This document shows positions 31,354-40,468 of a stretch of DNA of 51,822 nt, one piece after another; positions within the stretch are counted from its first letter, which is position 1, and every line of letters starts with the position of its first letter. This DNA is from Mucilaginibacter sp. UBA5151 (GTDB lineage: Bacteria > Bacteroidota > Bacteroidia > Sphingobacteriales > Sphingobacteriaceae), in the NCBI GenBank assembly GCA_002413785.1, contig DHXR01000017.1:87148-138969 (forward strand), written 5' to 3'. Both the position numbers and the translations under genes were made by a program. The notes under the pieces were generated by a model, which saw only the letters and a program-made list of their open reading frames with translations, had not been told where the DNA came from and made no database searches.

Positions 31354-33780
31354 TCAATCCTCACTCCCAATCGGGCTCCCGTCCGGCATATTCAACAACG
31401 GTACAGGCTTAAATTGTTCCGGGTTTTTCTCAAACGCATTAATTTGTGATAGCCCGAACAATAAATTAGCTTTTTGATTGCCTGATGATGTAATCAAAGT
31501 GCCCGTAATCCATTTTTTAAGCCCATCAATTTCCAGCAAGGCTATCCCGCGTACGCTTTCGGATGCCTGCTCATTGGCAGCAAGGATTAACAGCTGTTTT
31601 ACAACCAAGCCGTTTACCAGGCGCTGCAATTCTCCCTTATAACCTGTTTGCTGCGGAGCTTTCCAGGTTTGGGCAATCAACTTGTCCAGTACCGGGATCA
31701 GGCCGGGTTGAGCGTTATCCCTTGCCTGGTATTCAACAAGGCGGGCTGCCCGTTCAGGGTTAAGCATAAATTCAAGTGTGGTACCCGCAGCCGATTCAGC
31801 GGCGCTGATCGGGTCGAAAGTAAGCCCTGTCCGGGACTTAAATAATTCCCTTGTGCGCGGGTAACCATCGGGCCGGGGCGGTATTTTTTCGATCAGTTTT
31901 TCGGGCAGCGCCAGCGCATCGGGACTTATGGTGGACATCAGCGCATTAAAGGCTTTCCATTGTTCCGCCGGACTGATAAATTTGGTGACGGTTTGCCCGT
32001 CGTTTTTAACGGCGTAGGTATAATATAAGCCGCCCAGCATTTTAGAGGCCGCTTCAACCTGGTAACGGTGCAAAAGGTAAACAGGCACTAAAACTTCTTC
32101 CAGTATTGCCATTGGCGCATCCTGCCGAATGGCTTTTTCTGAGAAATTATCCAGCAACTGCTTTCTGATGACCATCAGCCTGTTTAATTCATCGGCGGCG
32201 TTTGTCCCGTTATCCCATAAATGCGCCAGCGGGTGCGCCCCTCCTGCGGGACGGGCGTCTTCATCAGTAATATAAAAATAACCCTGTTTTAAAGTCTCAG
32301 CTATGGTCGCTTTTAAAGCTTCGTCCTCATTTGTCCCTGCCGGGAAATCCTGGTAGCCGTATAAAATTGCGTGCGTATCCCAACCGCCAATTTCTGTGGT
32401 GTAGGCTTTGGAGAGATCGACGGTACCATCGGCGTTTAAGCCGATTAAAGGCGAGGGATAATCCATCACCGAAGCCCGGCTGTTTACACTCGCGGCGAAA
32501 TTATGCTGCAGGCCTAAAGTATGCCCAACCTCGTGGGCTGCAAGCTGGTGCAGGCGGGCGATAGCCAGGTTCATCATTTTATCGCTCACCGGCTTGCCGT
32601 CTTCATAAGGCTGTACAAGGCCCTCGGCAATCAAAAAATCCTGCCTGTCGCGCAAGGAGCCTAAAGACACCTGCCCTTTAATAATTTCCCCTGTACGCGG
32701 GTCGATAATCGATTCCCCATACGACCATCCCCGGGTTGAGCGGTGTACCCATTGGATGGTATTATACCTGATGTCCATCGGGTCGGCATCTTCGGGCAGT
32801 AACTTTACCTGGAAGGCGTTTTTATACCCTGCCGCTTCAAATGCCCGGTTCCACCAGGAGGCGCCTTCAATCAACGCTGTTCGTACAGGTTCGGGCGCGC
32901 CGCGGTCAACATAATAAATAATGGGTTTAACTGGTTCACTCAAAGCTGCCGACGGATCTTTCTTTTCGAGCCGGTGGCGGGTAATAAAGTGTTTTACTAT
33001 GGGCTGGTCAATAGGGGTGGCAAAATCCATGAAGCTGTTGTCATAAAACCCGGATCGTGGGTCGAATCTCCGGGGTTTATAATTATTATCCGGCAGCTTA
33101 ATAAACGATTGGTGCATCCTTACCGTTACTGCATCAGGGTCGGGCGTAACCGAGCTGATCTCCGCCCCTTTGGCCTTACCTGTTAAGGTTATAATAGCTT
33201 CAAACTCCGAGTTATCGGGAAAGTTTTTGGTATTAGCCAGATAAACGGCCGACCGTGTTTCATCTGCCGCAAAATTGCCCTGGTTATTACCGTTCAGCTT
33301 GTCGGCAATATTATGGCTGTCGCGCAGCAAAAATTGGGTCAGGTCTATTAAAACTTTACCGCTATCCTGTGCTTCGGCTTTAAAGCCCCATATAACAGAT
33401 TGGGCAAATGCTTCTTCAACTGATTTTCGCTCACCGGCATTGTTACTGACCGCGCGGTAAGCATAATTTGGCTGCACTAATAAAACTTTAGGGCCGCTTT
33501 TAATGAACTTCACGATGCGGCTATTTCCTATTTGCCCGCGGTCTAAACCCAGGTCGTTTGAGCCCACACCAGCAGGAAGGGAATTTACATATAGAAATTC
33601 TGTGTTAAATTTATCAACCACCAATAATATGCGGCCTTTTGTTTCGTCCCAATAAAAATTATAATAACCGGCATATTTGGTTAGCCCATGGGTTTGAACT
33701 TCAATATCGCTTATTTTTTGCCCGTTTACGGCAGAAAAAAAATGAATTAATAAAAATAAAAACAAGTAATTTTTTTTCAT
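31354..33780 (-). CDS. Exported zinc-dependent metalloprotease (DUF5117/DUF4953 type)
   Basis: This 808-aa secreted protein has an N-terminal signal peptide (MKKNYLFLFLLIHFFSAVNG). The metzincin zinc site HEVGHTLGLQH is at about residues 416-426 (HExxHxxGxxH), and SVMDYP about 15 residues later is the Met-turn. The preceding ARLHQLAA and RSTRGWSYGESIIDPRTGEI segments are family-specific. The C-terminal third is helical and of unknown role. Substrates are unknown for this family. It stands alone, with long AT-rich flanks. Confidence 0.9.
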   Translation of the reverse strand: MKKNYLFLFLLIHFFSAVNGQKISDIEVQTHGLTKYAGYYNFYWDETKGRILLVVDKFNTEFLYVNSLPAGVGSNDLGLDRGQIGNSRIVKFIKSGPKVLLVQPNYAYRAVSNNAGERKSVEEAFAQSVIWGFKAEAQDSGKVLIDLTQFLLRDSHNIADKLNGNNQGNFAADETRSAVYLANTKNFPDNSEFEAIITLTGKAKGAEISSVTPDPDAVTVRMHQSFIKLPDNNYKPRRFDPRSGFYDNSFMDFATPIDQPIVKHFITRHRLEKKDPSAALSEPVKPIIYYVDRGAPEPVRTALIEGASWWNRAFEAAGYKNAFQVKLLPEDADPMDIRYNTIQWVHRSTRGWSYGESIIDPRTGEIIKGQVSLGSLRDRQDFLIAEGLVQPYEDGKPVSDKMMNLAIARLHQLAAHEVGHTLGLQHNFAASVNSRASVMDYPSPLIGLNADGTVDLSKAYTTEIGGWDTHAILYGYQDFPAGTNEDEALKATIAETLKQGYFYITDEDARPAGGAHPLAHLWDNGTNAADELNRLMVIRKQLLDNFSEKAIRQDAPMAILEEVLVPVYLLHRYQVEAASKMLGGLYYTYAVKNDGQTVTKFISPAEQWKAFNALMSTISPDALALPEKLIEKIPPRPDGYPRTRELFKSRTGLTFDPISAAESAAGTTLEFMLNPERAARLVEYQARDNAQPGLIPVLDKLIAQTWKAPQQTGYKGELQRLVNGLVVKQLLILAANEQASESVRGIALLEIDGLKKWITGTLITSSGNQKANLLFGLSQINAFEKNPEQFKPVPLLNMPDGSPIGSED

Positions 33781-33931
33781 GTTATACTATTGGAATGTTC
33801 AGTCTAAAATATTGCTTTTAATTAATATTAACCAACGAAATGGCGGCCTGATTGATAAAACAATTAAACTAAACCAATATTTACCATTTTTCAATAACAT
33901 TCTGTATATTTTTAAAAAGAATATAACCTTT

Positions 33932-33939
33932 TAATTTTG
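33932..33939 (+). promoter_or_regulatory. Bacteroidota -7 promoter box TAATTTTG
   Basis: Exact TAnnTTTG match 39 bases before the response-regulator ATG at 33979. Confidence 0.5.
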
Positions 33940-33978
33940 TGTTGCGTATAAAGCAACATCAGTTTAAGTGATGTGTAT

Positions 33979-34398
33979 ATGAACTTTAATAGCAGACCCG
34001 TTAGTGTGTTACTTGTTGATGATGATGAAATAAACAACTTCATCTCAATAAAATTAATAAAGAAAGCCTTAATAAATACGGAGATTATGGCCTGCCTTAA
34101 TGGTAAGTCCGCTATAGATCAGTTAGTTGAGATCCAGAGAAAGGAGCCGGGAAAATTGCCGGATTATATTTTACTGGATATAAACATGCCTATTATGAAT
34201 GGTTGGGAGTTTTTAGATGAATACAGCCGCTTAAATATCGATCCCCAGGGCAAAACCAAAATTTATATCATTTCGTCTTCTGTTTTCAGTAACGATATCA
34301 ATAAAGCCAGGTCATATCCCTTGGTTAAAGATTTTATCTCCAAACCCCTTAATGTTGATAAAATAGTTGAACTTTTTAAAGTTGAAGACCCTGCTTAA
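33979..34398 (+). CDS. Single-domain response regulator
   Basis: This 139-aa protein consists only of a receiver domain. It has the acidic pocket VLLVDDDEINN, the phospho-acceptor Asp in YILLDINMPIMNG, the Ser/Thr switch in YIISSS and the Lys-Pro in DFISKPL. There is no output domain, so it acts like CheY/Spo0F, most likely as a phosphorelay intermediate for an orphan hybrid kinase. ATG 33979 is used; a GTG two codons upstream is possible. Its stop overlaps the convergent MBL gene stop by four bases within CTTAAG. Confidence 0.9.
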   Translation: MNFNSRPVSVLLVDDDEINNFISIKLIKKALINTEIMACLNGKSAIDQLVEIQRKEPGKLPDYILLDINMPIMNGWEFLDEYSRLNIDPQGKTKIYIISSSVFSNDINKARSYPLVKDFISKPLNVDKIVELFKVEDPA

Positions 34399-35165
34399 GC
34401 CGGTACAACCATAAAATGATCGTCCTGGTAAACGACATTACCAATACTTAAAGATTTCGCGTGATAAAATAAACAGGTCCAGCCTTCTTCAGCTGCCTCT
34501 TTTCCATATTTTTCGCGAAGTTGCATGGCTTTAGGTCCGTCAAAATCATATTTTGCAATAAATTTTCTGATCAGTTGTTCAGGTTCAGGCAGTTCATCGC
34601 CACCAAAAAAGCATTTTCTCCCATCGCTTACAATCCGGAATACCTGGTGAAAAGGGGAGTGACCGCCTGATAATTCATAACTGATACCGGGTTGCAATAT
34701 GCCGTTCCCATCTACAAAATTCAGGTTGGCCGAATCAAGCAAAGCATCGAAAATTTCTTTATGATAAGATGAAGAGCTGCCGGACATGGCTTTTTCCCAT
34801 TCTTTTTTTTGGATAACATGTTCGGCCCTTCTGAAACTGGCCTGCAATTTACCGTTGCGCTCCACAACCAGGCCGCCCGAATGATCATAATGCAGGTGTG
34901 ACATTAAAACCAGGCTAACATCCTCCGGCTCAAAACCGGCATTGCGGATATGCTTATGGATAATTAATTCACCATGCTTGTCTTTATAGCCCAGCCCGGT
35001 ATCCAGCAGGATCAGGTCGTCGGCCGTTTGAACAAGGAAGGGGTTTACGTGGATAAATATGGAACCCGGCCTTTCCCTGAAATTATCAGTTTCGGGATTA
35101 AAAGGAATAAATTTTTTGGTAGCGTCAACCGAATACGAGCCTTCTTTTAAAGCAAAAATTTTCAT
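34395..35165 (-). CDS. MBL-fold metallo-hydrolase
   Basis: This 256-aa protein belongs to the metallo-beta-lactamase superfamily. The metal-binding motif is MSHLHYDHSGG (HxHxDH, about residues 90-98). LLDTGLGYKD comes before it, a later GGHSPFHQ supplies His, and FFGGDELP the bridging Asp. It has no signal peptide. It resembles lactonase/hydrolase-type members, but the substrate cannot be read from the sequence. Divergent from recJ. Confidence 0.88.
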   Translation of the reverse strand: MKIFALKEGSYSVDATKKFIPFNPETDNFRERPGSIFIHVNPFLVQTADDLILLDTGLGYKDKHGELIIHKHIRNAGFEPEDVSLVLMSHLHYDHSGGLVVERNGKLQASFRRAEHVIQKKEWEKAMSGSSSSYHKEIFDALLDSANLNFVDGNGILQPGISYELSGGHSPFHQVFRIVSDGRKCFFGGDELPEPEQLIRKFIAKYDFDGPKAMQLREKYGKEAAEEGWTCLFYHAKSLSIGNVVYQDDHFMVVPA

Positions 35166-35203
35166 TAATTCCTTCTATATTTACTGTTTCAAGAAACAAA
35201 GAT

Positions 35204-36907
35204 ATGAATAAACGGTGGGCTATAAGGGAAAATGCTGATGAAGGGGAGGTAAAGGCCCTGGCCGCTGCGCTGAATATTGATGAAGTTTTAAGCGGTTTGC
35301 TGATAAGCAGGGGAATAAGGACCTTTGAGGAAGCACGGCTTTTTTTTCGTCCCGATGAATTGCACCTGCACGACCCCTTCCTTATGGCTGATATGGAGAA
35401 AGCGGTACTACGGATAGAAGATGCCATTGCCTCCGGGGAAAAGATATTGATCTATGGGGACTATGATGTGGATGGTACTACAGCAGTTTCAGTTGTTTAC
35501 AGCTTCTTTAAAAAGCGTTATGACGCACTTGAATACTATATCCCCGACCGCTACAATGAAGGTTACGGTATTTCAACACAGGGAATAGATTATGCCGCTG
35601 AAAATGGTTTTAAACTCATTATTGCCTTGGATTGCGGGATAAAATCGGTGGATAAAATTGCTTACGCCAATACAAAAGGTGTTGATTTTATTATCTGCGA
35701 CCACCACCTGCCCGGCGCGGAATTGCCTGCCGCTGTGGCTGTTCTTGATCCTAAACGCGCTGATTGTGAATACCCGTATAAGGAGCTGTCGGGCTGCGGC
35801 ATAGGGTTTAAACTGATTCAGGCTTATGCCGAAAAAAACGATATTCCCTTTGAAGAGGTTAACTGTTATATTGATCTGGCAGCCATCAGCATTGCCTGCG
35901 ATATTGTGCATATAACCGGTGAAAATCGTGTATTGGCCCACCTTGGGTTACAAAAAATAAATTCAAATCCATGTGTCGGCGTTAAAACGCTGATGGAAGT
36001 TGCAGGGAGGGGTACCTTTTATACCATATCTGATGTGGTCTTCCTGCTTGGCCCGCGTATCAATGCCGCCGGGCGTATTGATGACGCCAAACACGCGGTT
36101 GAATTATTGATAGCAACAGATGAAGCAACGGCCAAAGAAAAAAGCTGGTCGATAAATGTAAAAAATACCGAGCGCAAAGGGCACGACCTTTCCATAACCG
36201 ATGAAGCCCTGAGTATTATTGATAATGACGAAGAACTGATCAGCCGGAAATCGACAGTTGTATTTAACGAGCACTGGCACAAGGGCGTTATTGGCATTGT
36301 GGCCTCGCGTTTAACAGAAAAATATTACCGCCCTACCATAGTGTTAACCCGTTCCAACGGGCACGTGGCAGGGTCGGCCAGGTCTGTTTTAGGCTATGAT
36401 TTGTACGAGGCATTATGCGGCTGTAGCGACCTGCTGATACAGTTTGGCGGTCACCGTTATGCTGCCGGCCTTACCATGCACCCCGAAAATGTTGAAGCAT
36501 TTAAAAACAGGTTTGAAGAAGTAGTGAGCGCCACTATAAAACCCGAACAATTGATACAACAGATACAGATTGACGCAGAATTACGTTTAAGCCAGGTGGA
36601 ACCCAAGTTTTTCAGGATATTAAACCAGTTTGCACCCTTCGGGCCGGAGAACATGGCGCCTGTTTTCATAAGTAAAAATGTGTATGTTAGCGGCATTGCA
36701 GGCTTAGTGGGGGGCAACCATGTAAAAATGACGGTTATGCAGGAAGATTCGCCGGGTTTTAGCTGTATAGCATTTAACCAGGCCGAACATCTTCCACAAT
36801 TAACCAAGGGCGCCCGCTTTGATATTTGTTATGCAATTGAAGAAAATATCTGGCAGGAGCGAAGGAGCATTCAGTTGAATATAAAGGGGATTAGGTTTAG
36901 TGATTAG
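35204..36907 (+). CDS. recJ: Single-stranded-DNA-specific exonuclease RecJ
   Basis: This 567-aa 5'-3' ssDNA exonuclease is used in recombination and mismatch repair. The DHH domain shows IYGDYDVDGTTA (motif I), LDCGI, and ICDHHLPG (DHH), then SGCGIGFKL. The DHHA1 domain has FGGHRYAAGLT. The C-terminal OB region ends RRSIQLNIKGIRF. Length matches the family (about 560-580). A TATATTTA box lies about 25 bp before the ATG. Confidence 0.94.
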   Translation: MNKRWAIRENADEGEVKALAAALNIDEVLSGLLISRGIRTFEEARLFFRPDELHLHDPFLMADMEKAVLRIEDAIASGEKILIYGDYDVDGTTAVSVVYSFFKKRYDALEYYIPDRYNEGYGISTQGIDYAAENGFKLIIALDCGIKSVDKIAYANTKGVDFIICDHHLPGAELPAAVAVLDPKRADCEYPYKELSGCGIGFKLIQAYAEKNDIPFEEVNCYIDLAAISIACDIVHITGENRVLAHLGLQKINSNPCVGVKTLMEVAGRGTFYTISDVVFLLGPRINAAGRIDDAKHAVELLIATDEATAKEKSWSINVKNTERKGHDLSITDEALSIIDNDEELISRKSTVVFNEHWHKGVIGIVASRLTEKYYRPTIVLTRSNGHVAGSARSVLGYDLYEALCGCSDLLIQFGGHRYAAGLTMHPENVEAFKNRFEEVVSATIKPEQLIQQIQIDAELRLSQVEPKFFRILNQFAPFGPENMAPVFISKNVYVSGIAGLVGGNHVKMTVMQEDSPGFSCIAFNQAEHLPQLTKGARFDICYAIEENIWQERRSIQLNIKGIRFSD

Positions 36908-36918
36908 AGGTGGTTTTT

Positions 36919-37055
36919 GCCTCACCCTGCCCTCTCCAAAGGAGAGGGTTCTTAGAAAAAGAGCGAAGTTAAAGTCCTCTCCTTTGGAGAGGATTATTCA
37001 CAATTTAATTGTTTTTTAAAGGCGTTCATGAGGGCTACGCCGTTTAGGTGAGGCT
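36919..37055. repeat. MITE-like repeat, longest copy (137 bp)
   Basis: Terminal GCCTCACC (left) and GGTGAGGC (right). Two CCTCTCC/GGAGAGG palindromes flank an AGAAAAAGAGCGAAGTTAAA linker, then a block with GGATTATTCACAATT, GTTTTTTAAAGGCGTTCATG and GGGCTACGCCGTTTAGGTGA. It lies 11 bp after recJ. No coding capacity. Confidence 0.8.
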
Positions 37056-37076
37056 AAAATCATGGTTCAAATAACA

Positions 37077-37136
37077 TAATCGGTGCAATCAAACAGTAAT
37101 CAGTGCAATCATACAGTAACCGGTGAAATCAAATAA
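37077..37136 (+). repeat. Three 20-bp direct repeats before lptB
   Basis: Units TAATCGGTGCAATCAAACAG, TAATCAGTGCAATCATACAG and TAACCGGTGAAATCAAATAA are contiguous with no spacers. The last ends eight bases before the lptB GTG. The unit is the reverse complement of the word repeated at 19721-19791. Confidence 0.7.
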
Positions 37137-37144
37137 ATAAAATA

Positions 37145-37888
37145 GTGATCCTTAGAGCAGAAAATTTATTAAAAAAATACAAACAGCGGACCGTAGTAAA
37201 CGATGTGTCGTTCAATGTTGAACAAGGTGAGATCGTGGGATTGCTTGGGCCTAACGGGGCCGGGAAAACCACCTCGTTTTATATGATCGTTGGCCTGATA
37301 AAACCCAACGAAGGCCAGATATTTTTGGACGACGAGAACATTACCCACGACCCCATGTACCGCAGGGCGCAAAAAGGCATTGGTTATCTGGCGCAGGAAG
37401 CGTCGGTTTTTCGCAAGCTTTCAGTAGAAGATAATATAAAAGCGGTGCTTGAGATGGGCACAATGAGTAAGGAAAGACAGCAGGAAAAACTGGAACAGCT
37501 GATAGATGAATTCAGCCTTCACAAAGTACGCCGCAACCGGGGCGACCTGCTATCTGGCGGTGAACGCCGGCGTACAGAAATTGCAAGGGCTTTGGCTGCA
37601 GAACCAAATTTTATATTATTGGATGAACCGTTTGCCGGTGTTGACCCTATTGCTGTGGAGGAAATACAGGCCATGGTAGCTAAATTAAGGCACCGCAATA
37701 TTGGTATATTAATCACCGACCATAATGTGCAGGAAACCCTTTCGATCACCGACCGTGCCTATCTGCTTTTTGAAGGTAAAATATTAGAATCGGGCGAACC
37801 TGAGGTGCTGGCTGCCAATGAAATGGTGCGAAAAGTTTACCTTGGCGCTAACTTTGTATTAAAGAGAAAAGTTTTTGCTCAAACCTGA
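37145..37888 (+). CDS. lptB: LPS export ABC transporter ATPase LptB
   Basis: This 247-aa ATPase of the Lpt machine drives LPS from the inner to the outer membrane. It has Walker A GPNGAGKTT, Q-loop YLAQEASVFRKLSVEDN (a well-known LptB signature), LSGGERRR, Walker B FILLDEPFAGVDP and ITDHNV. The start is a GTG at 37145; no ATG occurs before the ILRAENLLKKY strand. LptF/G/C/A are not adjacent. The GH3 gene follows 16 bp later and may be co-transcribed. Confidence 0.93.
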   Translation: MILRAENLLKKYKQRTVVNDVSFNVEQGEIVGLLGPNGAGKTTSFYMIVGLIKPNEGQIFLDDENITHDPMYRRAQKGIGYLAQEASVFRKLSVEDNIKAVLEMGTMSKERQQEKLEQLIDEFSLHKVRRNRGDLLSGGERRRTEIARALAAEPNFILLDEPFAGVDPIAVEEIQAMVAKLRHRNIGILITDHNVQETLSITDRAYLLFEGKILESGEPEVLAANEMVRKVYLGANFVLKRKVFAQT

Positions 37889-37904
37889 ATAACCATGCCG
37901 GAAT

Positions 37905-39428
37905 ATGACCATTTTTAACTCTGTATTTACCTGGTTCATGAAAAAGCGTATCCACCAGATAGAACTTTTTATGAAATACCCGAATGAAGTGCAGGAGGAG
38001 TGGTTTGAACAGCTCATATCCGGCGCGGAAAACACAGAGTGGGGCCGGAAATACGGGTATAAAAGCATTACCCACCTCGAACAGTTTAAAGAACGTGTAC
38101 CGATACAAACTTATGATACGCTAAAACCTTATATAGAGCGGATGCTGAAGGGCGAGCAAAATGTGCTATGGCCATCAGAGATCCGCTGGTTCGCCAAATC
38201 ATCGGGTACCACAAGCGACCGCAGCAAATATATCCCCGTAAGCGAAGAAGCCCTGGAAGAATGCCATTTTAAAGGCGGTAAGGACCTGCTTACCATTTAC
38301 TTTAATAACCAGCCGAATTCGAAGATGTTTACCGGGAAAATATTGACCCTTGGCGGTAGTCACCAGGTGAGCGAGTTGAGTCCTGATACGTCTTTTGGTG
38401 ATCTTTCGGCGGTATTGATGAAAAACCTGCCGCTTTGGGCCGAGTTTCACCGCACGCCGCACATGGACATTGCCCTGCTCGAAAATTTCGAAGAAAAGAT
38501 AGAGAAAATGGCTTATGCCACCAAAGATGTTAATGTGACCAGTCTGGGCGGCGTACCCACATGGAATATCTTATTGTTTAAACGCATACTGGAGATCACC
38601 GGCAAAAAAAATCTGTTGGAAGTTTGGCCGAACCTGGAGATGTATTTCCATGGCGCGGTGAACTTCACGCCCTACCGTGAGCAATTTAAAAAACTTATCC
38701 CCAATGATGATATGTACTACCTCGAAAGCTATAATGCTTCGGAAGGTTTTTTTGGCATCCAGGATACCCGCGAACCGGGCGAATTGCTGTTGATGCTGGA
38801 TTATGGCATTTTTTACGAGTTTTTACCTTTAGAGGACCTGCATACGGAAAACCCAAATACGCTTACCCTTGATGAAGTGGTGCTGGATAAAAATTATGCG
38901 CTGATCATCAGCACCAATGCCGGCCTTTGGCGGTACATGATCGGCGATACGGTGCGTTTTACTTCGCTTTCCCCTTTCCGGATTCAAATTACCGGGCGCA
39001 CCAAACACTTTATCAATGCCTTTGGTGAAGAAGTAATCATTGATAATGCCGAGCGCGCCCTCGACGAGGCCTGTCAGCAAACAGGTGCAATAATTAGGGA
39101 ATATACCGCTGCCCCCATCTATTTTAACGGCGATGAAAGCGGCGCCCATGAATGGATTATCGAGTTTGAGAAAAAGCCAGCCGAATTTGAACGTTTTGTG
39201 GATATACTGGATGAAACCCTGCGCCGCATCAACTCCGACTATGATGCCAAACGCTTTAAAGACATGGCCCTGCGCCGCCCCATAGTGCGCCGTGCCCCCG
39301 AAGGCACCTTCTTCAACTGGATGAAAGAAAGAGGCAAAATTGGCGGGCAGCATAAAGTACCCCGCCTTGCAAATGACCGGGAGTATGTAGATAGCATTTT
39401 GAAGGTGATGGAGTTGGTGAGTGGTTGA
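37905..39428 (+). CDS. GH3-family acyl-adenylate-forming enzyme
   Basis: This 507-aa member of the bacterial GH3 (auxin-responsive-promoter-like) family belongs to the ANL superfamily. The ATP-binding motif is FAKSSGTTSDRSKYIP (about residues 98-113), followed by YNASEGFFGIQ (motif 2, binding the carboxylate-AMP), the YMIGDTV hinge Asp, and ITGRTKHFINAFGEE. Plant homologues conjugate amino acids to jasmonate or auxin; the bacterial substrate is unknown. A strong bidirectional hairpin separates it from folP. Confidence 0.9.
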   Translation: MTIFNSVFTWFMKKRIHQIELFMKYPNEVQEEWFEQLISGAENTEWGRKYGYKSITHLEQFKERVPIQTYDTLKPYIERMLKGEQNVLWPSEIRWFAKSSGTTSDRSKYIPVSEEALEECHFKGGKDLLTIYFNNQPNSKMFTGKILTLGGSHQVSELSPDTSFGDLSAVLMKNLPLWAEFHRTPHMDIALLENFEEKIEKMAYATKDVNVTSLGGVPTWNILLFKRILEITGKKNLLEVWPNLEMYFHGAVNFTPYREQFKKLIPNDDMYYLESYNASEGFFGIQDTREPGELLLMLDYGIFYEFLPLEDLHTENPNTLTLDEVVLDKNYALIISTNAGLWRYMIGDTVRFTSLSPFRIQITGRTKHFINAFGEEVIIDNAERALDEACQQTGAIIREYTAAPIYFNGDESGAHEWIIEFEKKPAEFERFVDILDETLRRINSDYDAKRFKDMALRRPIVRRAPEGTFFNWMKERGKIGGQHKVPRLANDREYVDSILKVMELVSG

Positions 39429-39441
39429 TTAAATGAACTTT

Positions 39442-39477
39442 AGATTTGACAACTTTTCAAAAGTTGTCAAATCTTTT
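39442..39477. terminator. Bidirectional terminator between GH3 gene and folP
   Basis: AGATTTGACAACTTTT (39442-39457) is mirrored perfectly at 39459-39474 around a single C, and is followed by T4. It lies between convergent genes. Confidence 0.85.
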
Positions 39478-39513
39478 AGCCGACCAAAAGCCTCAAAATT
39501 TGCCAGTAAATCA

Positions 39514-40380
39514 TTATATTTGTTTTAAGCCAACAAAAACTTTCCAAATCTTCACCGCCTCAACCGCTTCCTTCACATCATGCACCCGTAATATATTAGC
39601 CCCCTTAGTTAATGCTATGGTATTTAAAACGGAGGTGCCGTTCAATGCTTCTTCGGCGGTTATTCCAAGCTGTCCGTAAATCATTTTTTTGCGGGAGATT
39701 CCAACAAGTATTGGCAATTGCAACAGGTTAAAATCCTGCAGACGGTTCATTAAGGTATAGCTTTGTTCCGCTGTTTTAGCAAAACCAAAGCCGGGGTCAA
39801 TAATTACATCATGCACGCCAAGCTGTTTTAACTGATGGTACTTATCAGCAAAATAGTCATAGACTTCTGTGAATACATCCTCATATTGTGCCAGTTGCTG
39901 CATATTTTGGGGCTTGCCTTTAGTATGCATTAAAATGTAGGGTACCTGCAGCCGGGCTACTGTAGCAAACATATCCACATCCAGCTGTCCGCCCGAAATA
40001 TCGTTGATGATATGGGCGCCGGCCTTTATCGCAGCCTCCGCCACCTTTGCGCGAAAGGTGTCTATAGACAAAAATGCCTCCGGGAAACGGTCCGCTATGG
40101 CTTCTATTACCGGCAGCAGGCGGTCGCATTCTTCCTGTAAAGAAATATCATCAGCGCCGGGGCGTGAAGAGTAAGCGCCGAGGTCTAAAAATGTTGCGCC
40201 TTCATCCAGCATTTTTCCCGCTTGTGATAGCGCTTCATCAATGCCCTGCTTCCTGCTCCCGGCAAAAAATGAATCGGGCGTTAGGTTAATTATACCCATA
40301 ACTTTGGGACTGCTTAAATCAATCAGCCATCCGCCTGCATTCAGGCTTGTTTTTTTTTGAAAAAATGTATCTTTAGCCAT
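39514..40380 (-). CDS. folP: Dihydropteroate synthase
   Basis: This 288-aa folate-pathway enzyme condenses p-aminobenzoate with dihydropterin pyrophosphate. It is a TIM barrel with MGIINLTPDSFF (loop 1, about residues 29-40), FLDLGAYSSRPGA (loop 2), LSIDTF, IINDISGG and VIIDPGFGFAKT. The C-terminal end is shorter than in E. coli: the usual RVH motif (ILRVHDVKEAV) is present. It is divergent from the BT_3928 gene, with a hairpin in the 88-bp intergenic region. Confidence 0.94.
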   Translation of the reverse strand: MAKDTFFQKKTSLNAGGWLIDLSSPKVMGIINLTPDSFFAGSRKQGIDEALSQAGKMLDEGATFLDLGAYSSRPGADDISLQEECDRLLPVIEAIADRFPEAFLSIDTFRAKVAEAAIKAGAHIINDISGGQLDVDMFATVARLQVPYILMHTKGKPQNMQQLAQYEDVFTEVYDYFADKYHQLKQLGVHDVIIDPGFGFAKTAEQSYTLMNRLQDFNLLQLPILVGISRKKMIYGQLGITAEEALNGTSVLNTIALTKGANILRVHDVKEAVEAVKIWKVFVGLKQI

Positions 40381-40397
40381 TGATTGTTGGAATCAAC

Positions 40398-40432
40398 AGA
40401 CTTACGAAGTTTCCAAAACTTCGTAAGTCTTT
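40398..40432. terminator. Terminator-like hairpin in the folP/BT_3928 divergent region
   Basis: AGACTTACGAAGTTT and AAACTTCGTAAGTCT form a 15-bp stem with a CCA loop and a T-run on the plus-strand side. It nearly duplicates 17451-17483. Because both neighbours diverge, it cannot be a simple 3' terminator; it may lie in the folP leader or block read-through. Confidence 0.55.
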
Positions 40433-40468
40433 GTATAACTTTACAACATTACAACTTCTATCAGGAAA

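Noticed and set aside
31135..31477. Short frames on both strands around the palindromic element
   Set aside because: Artefacts of the palindrome and of the antisense strand of the metalloprotease end.
37077..37136. CRISPR-like array
   Set aside because: The three 20-bp units are contiguous with no spacers and no cas genes are in the window.
38829..39353. 174-aa frame antisense to the GH3 gene
   Set aside because: Shadow of a high-quality coding frame on the other strand; no family features. The same reasoning removes the long antisense frames over dnaJ (25242-25694) and over the first kinase (165-692).
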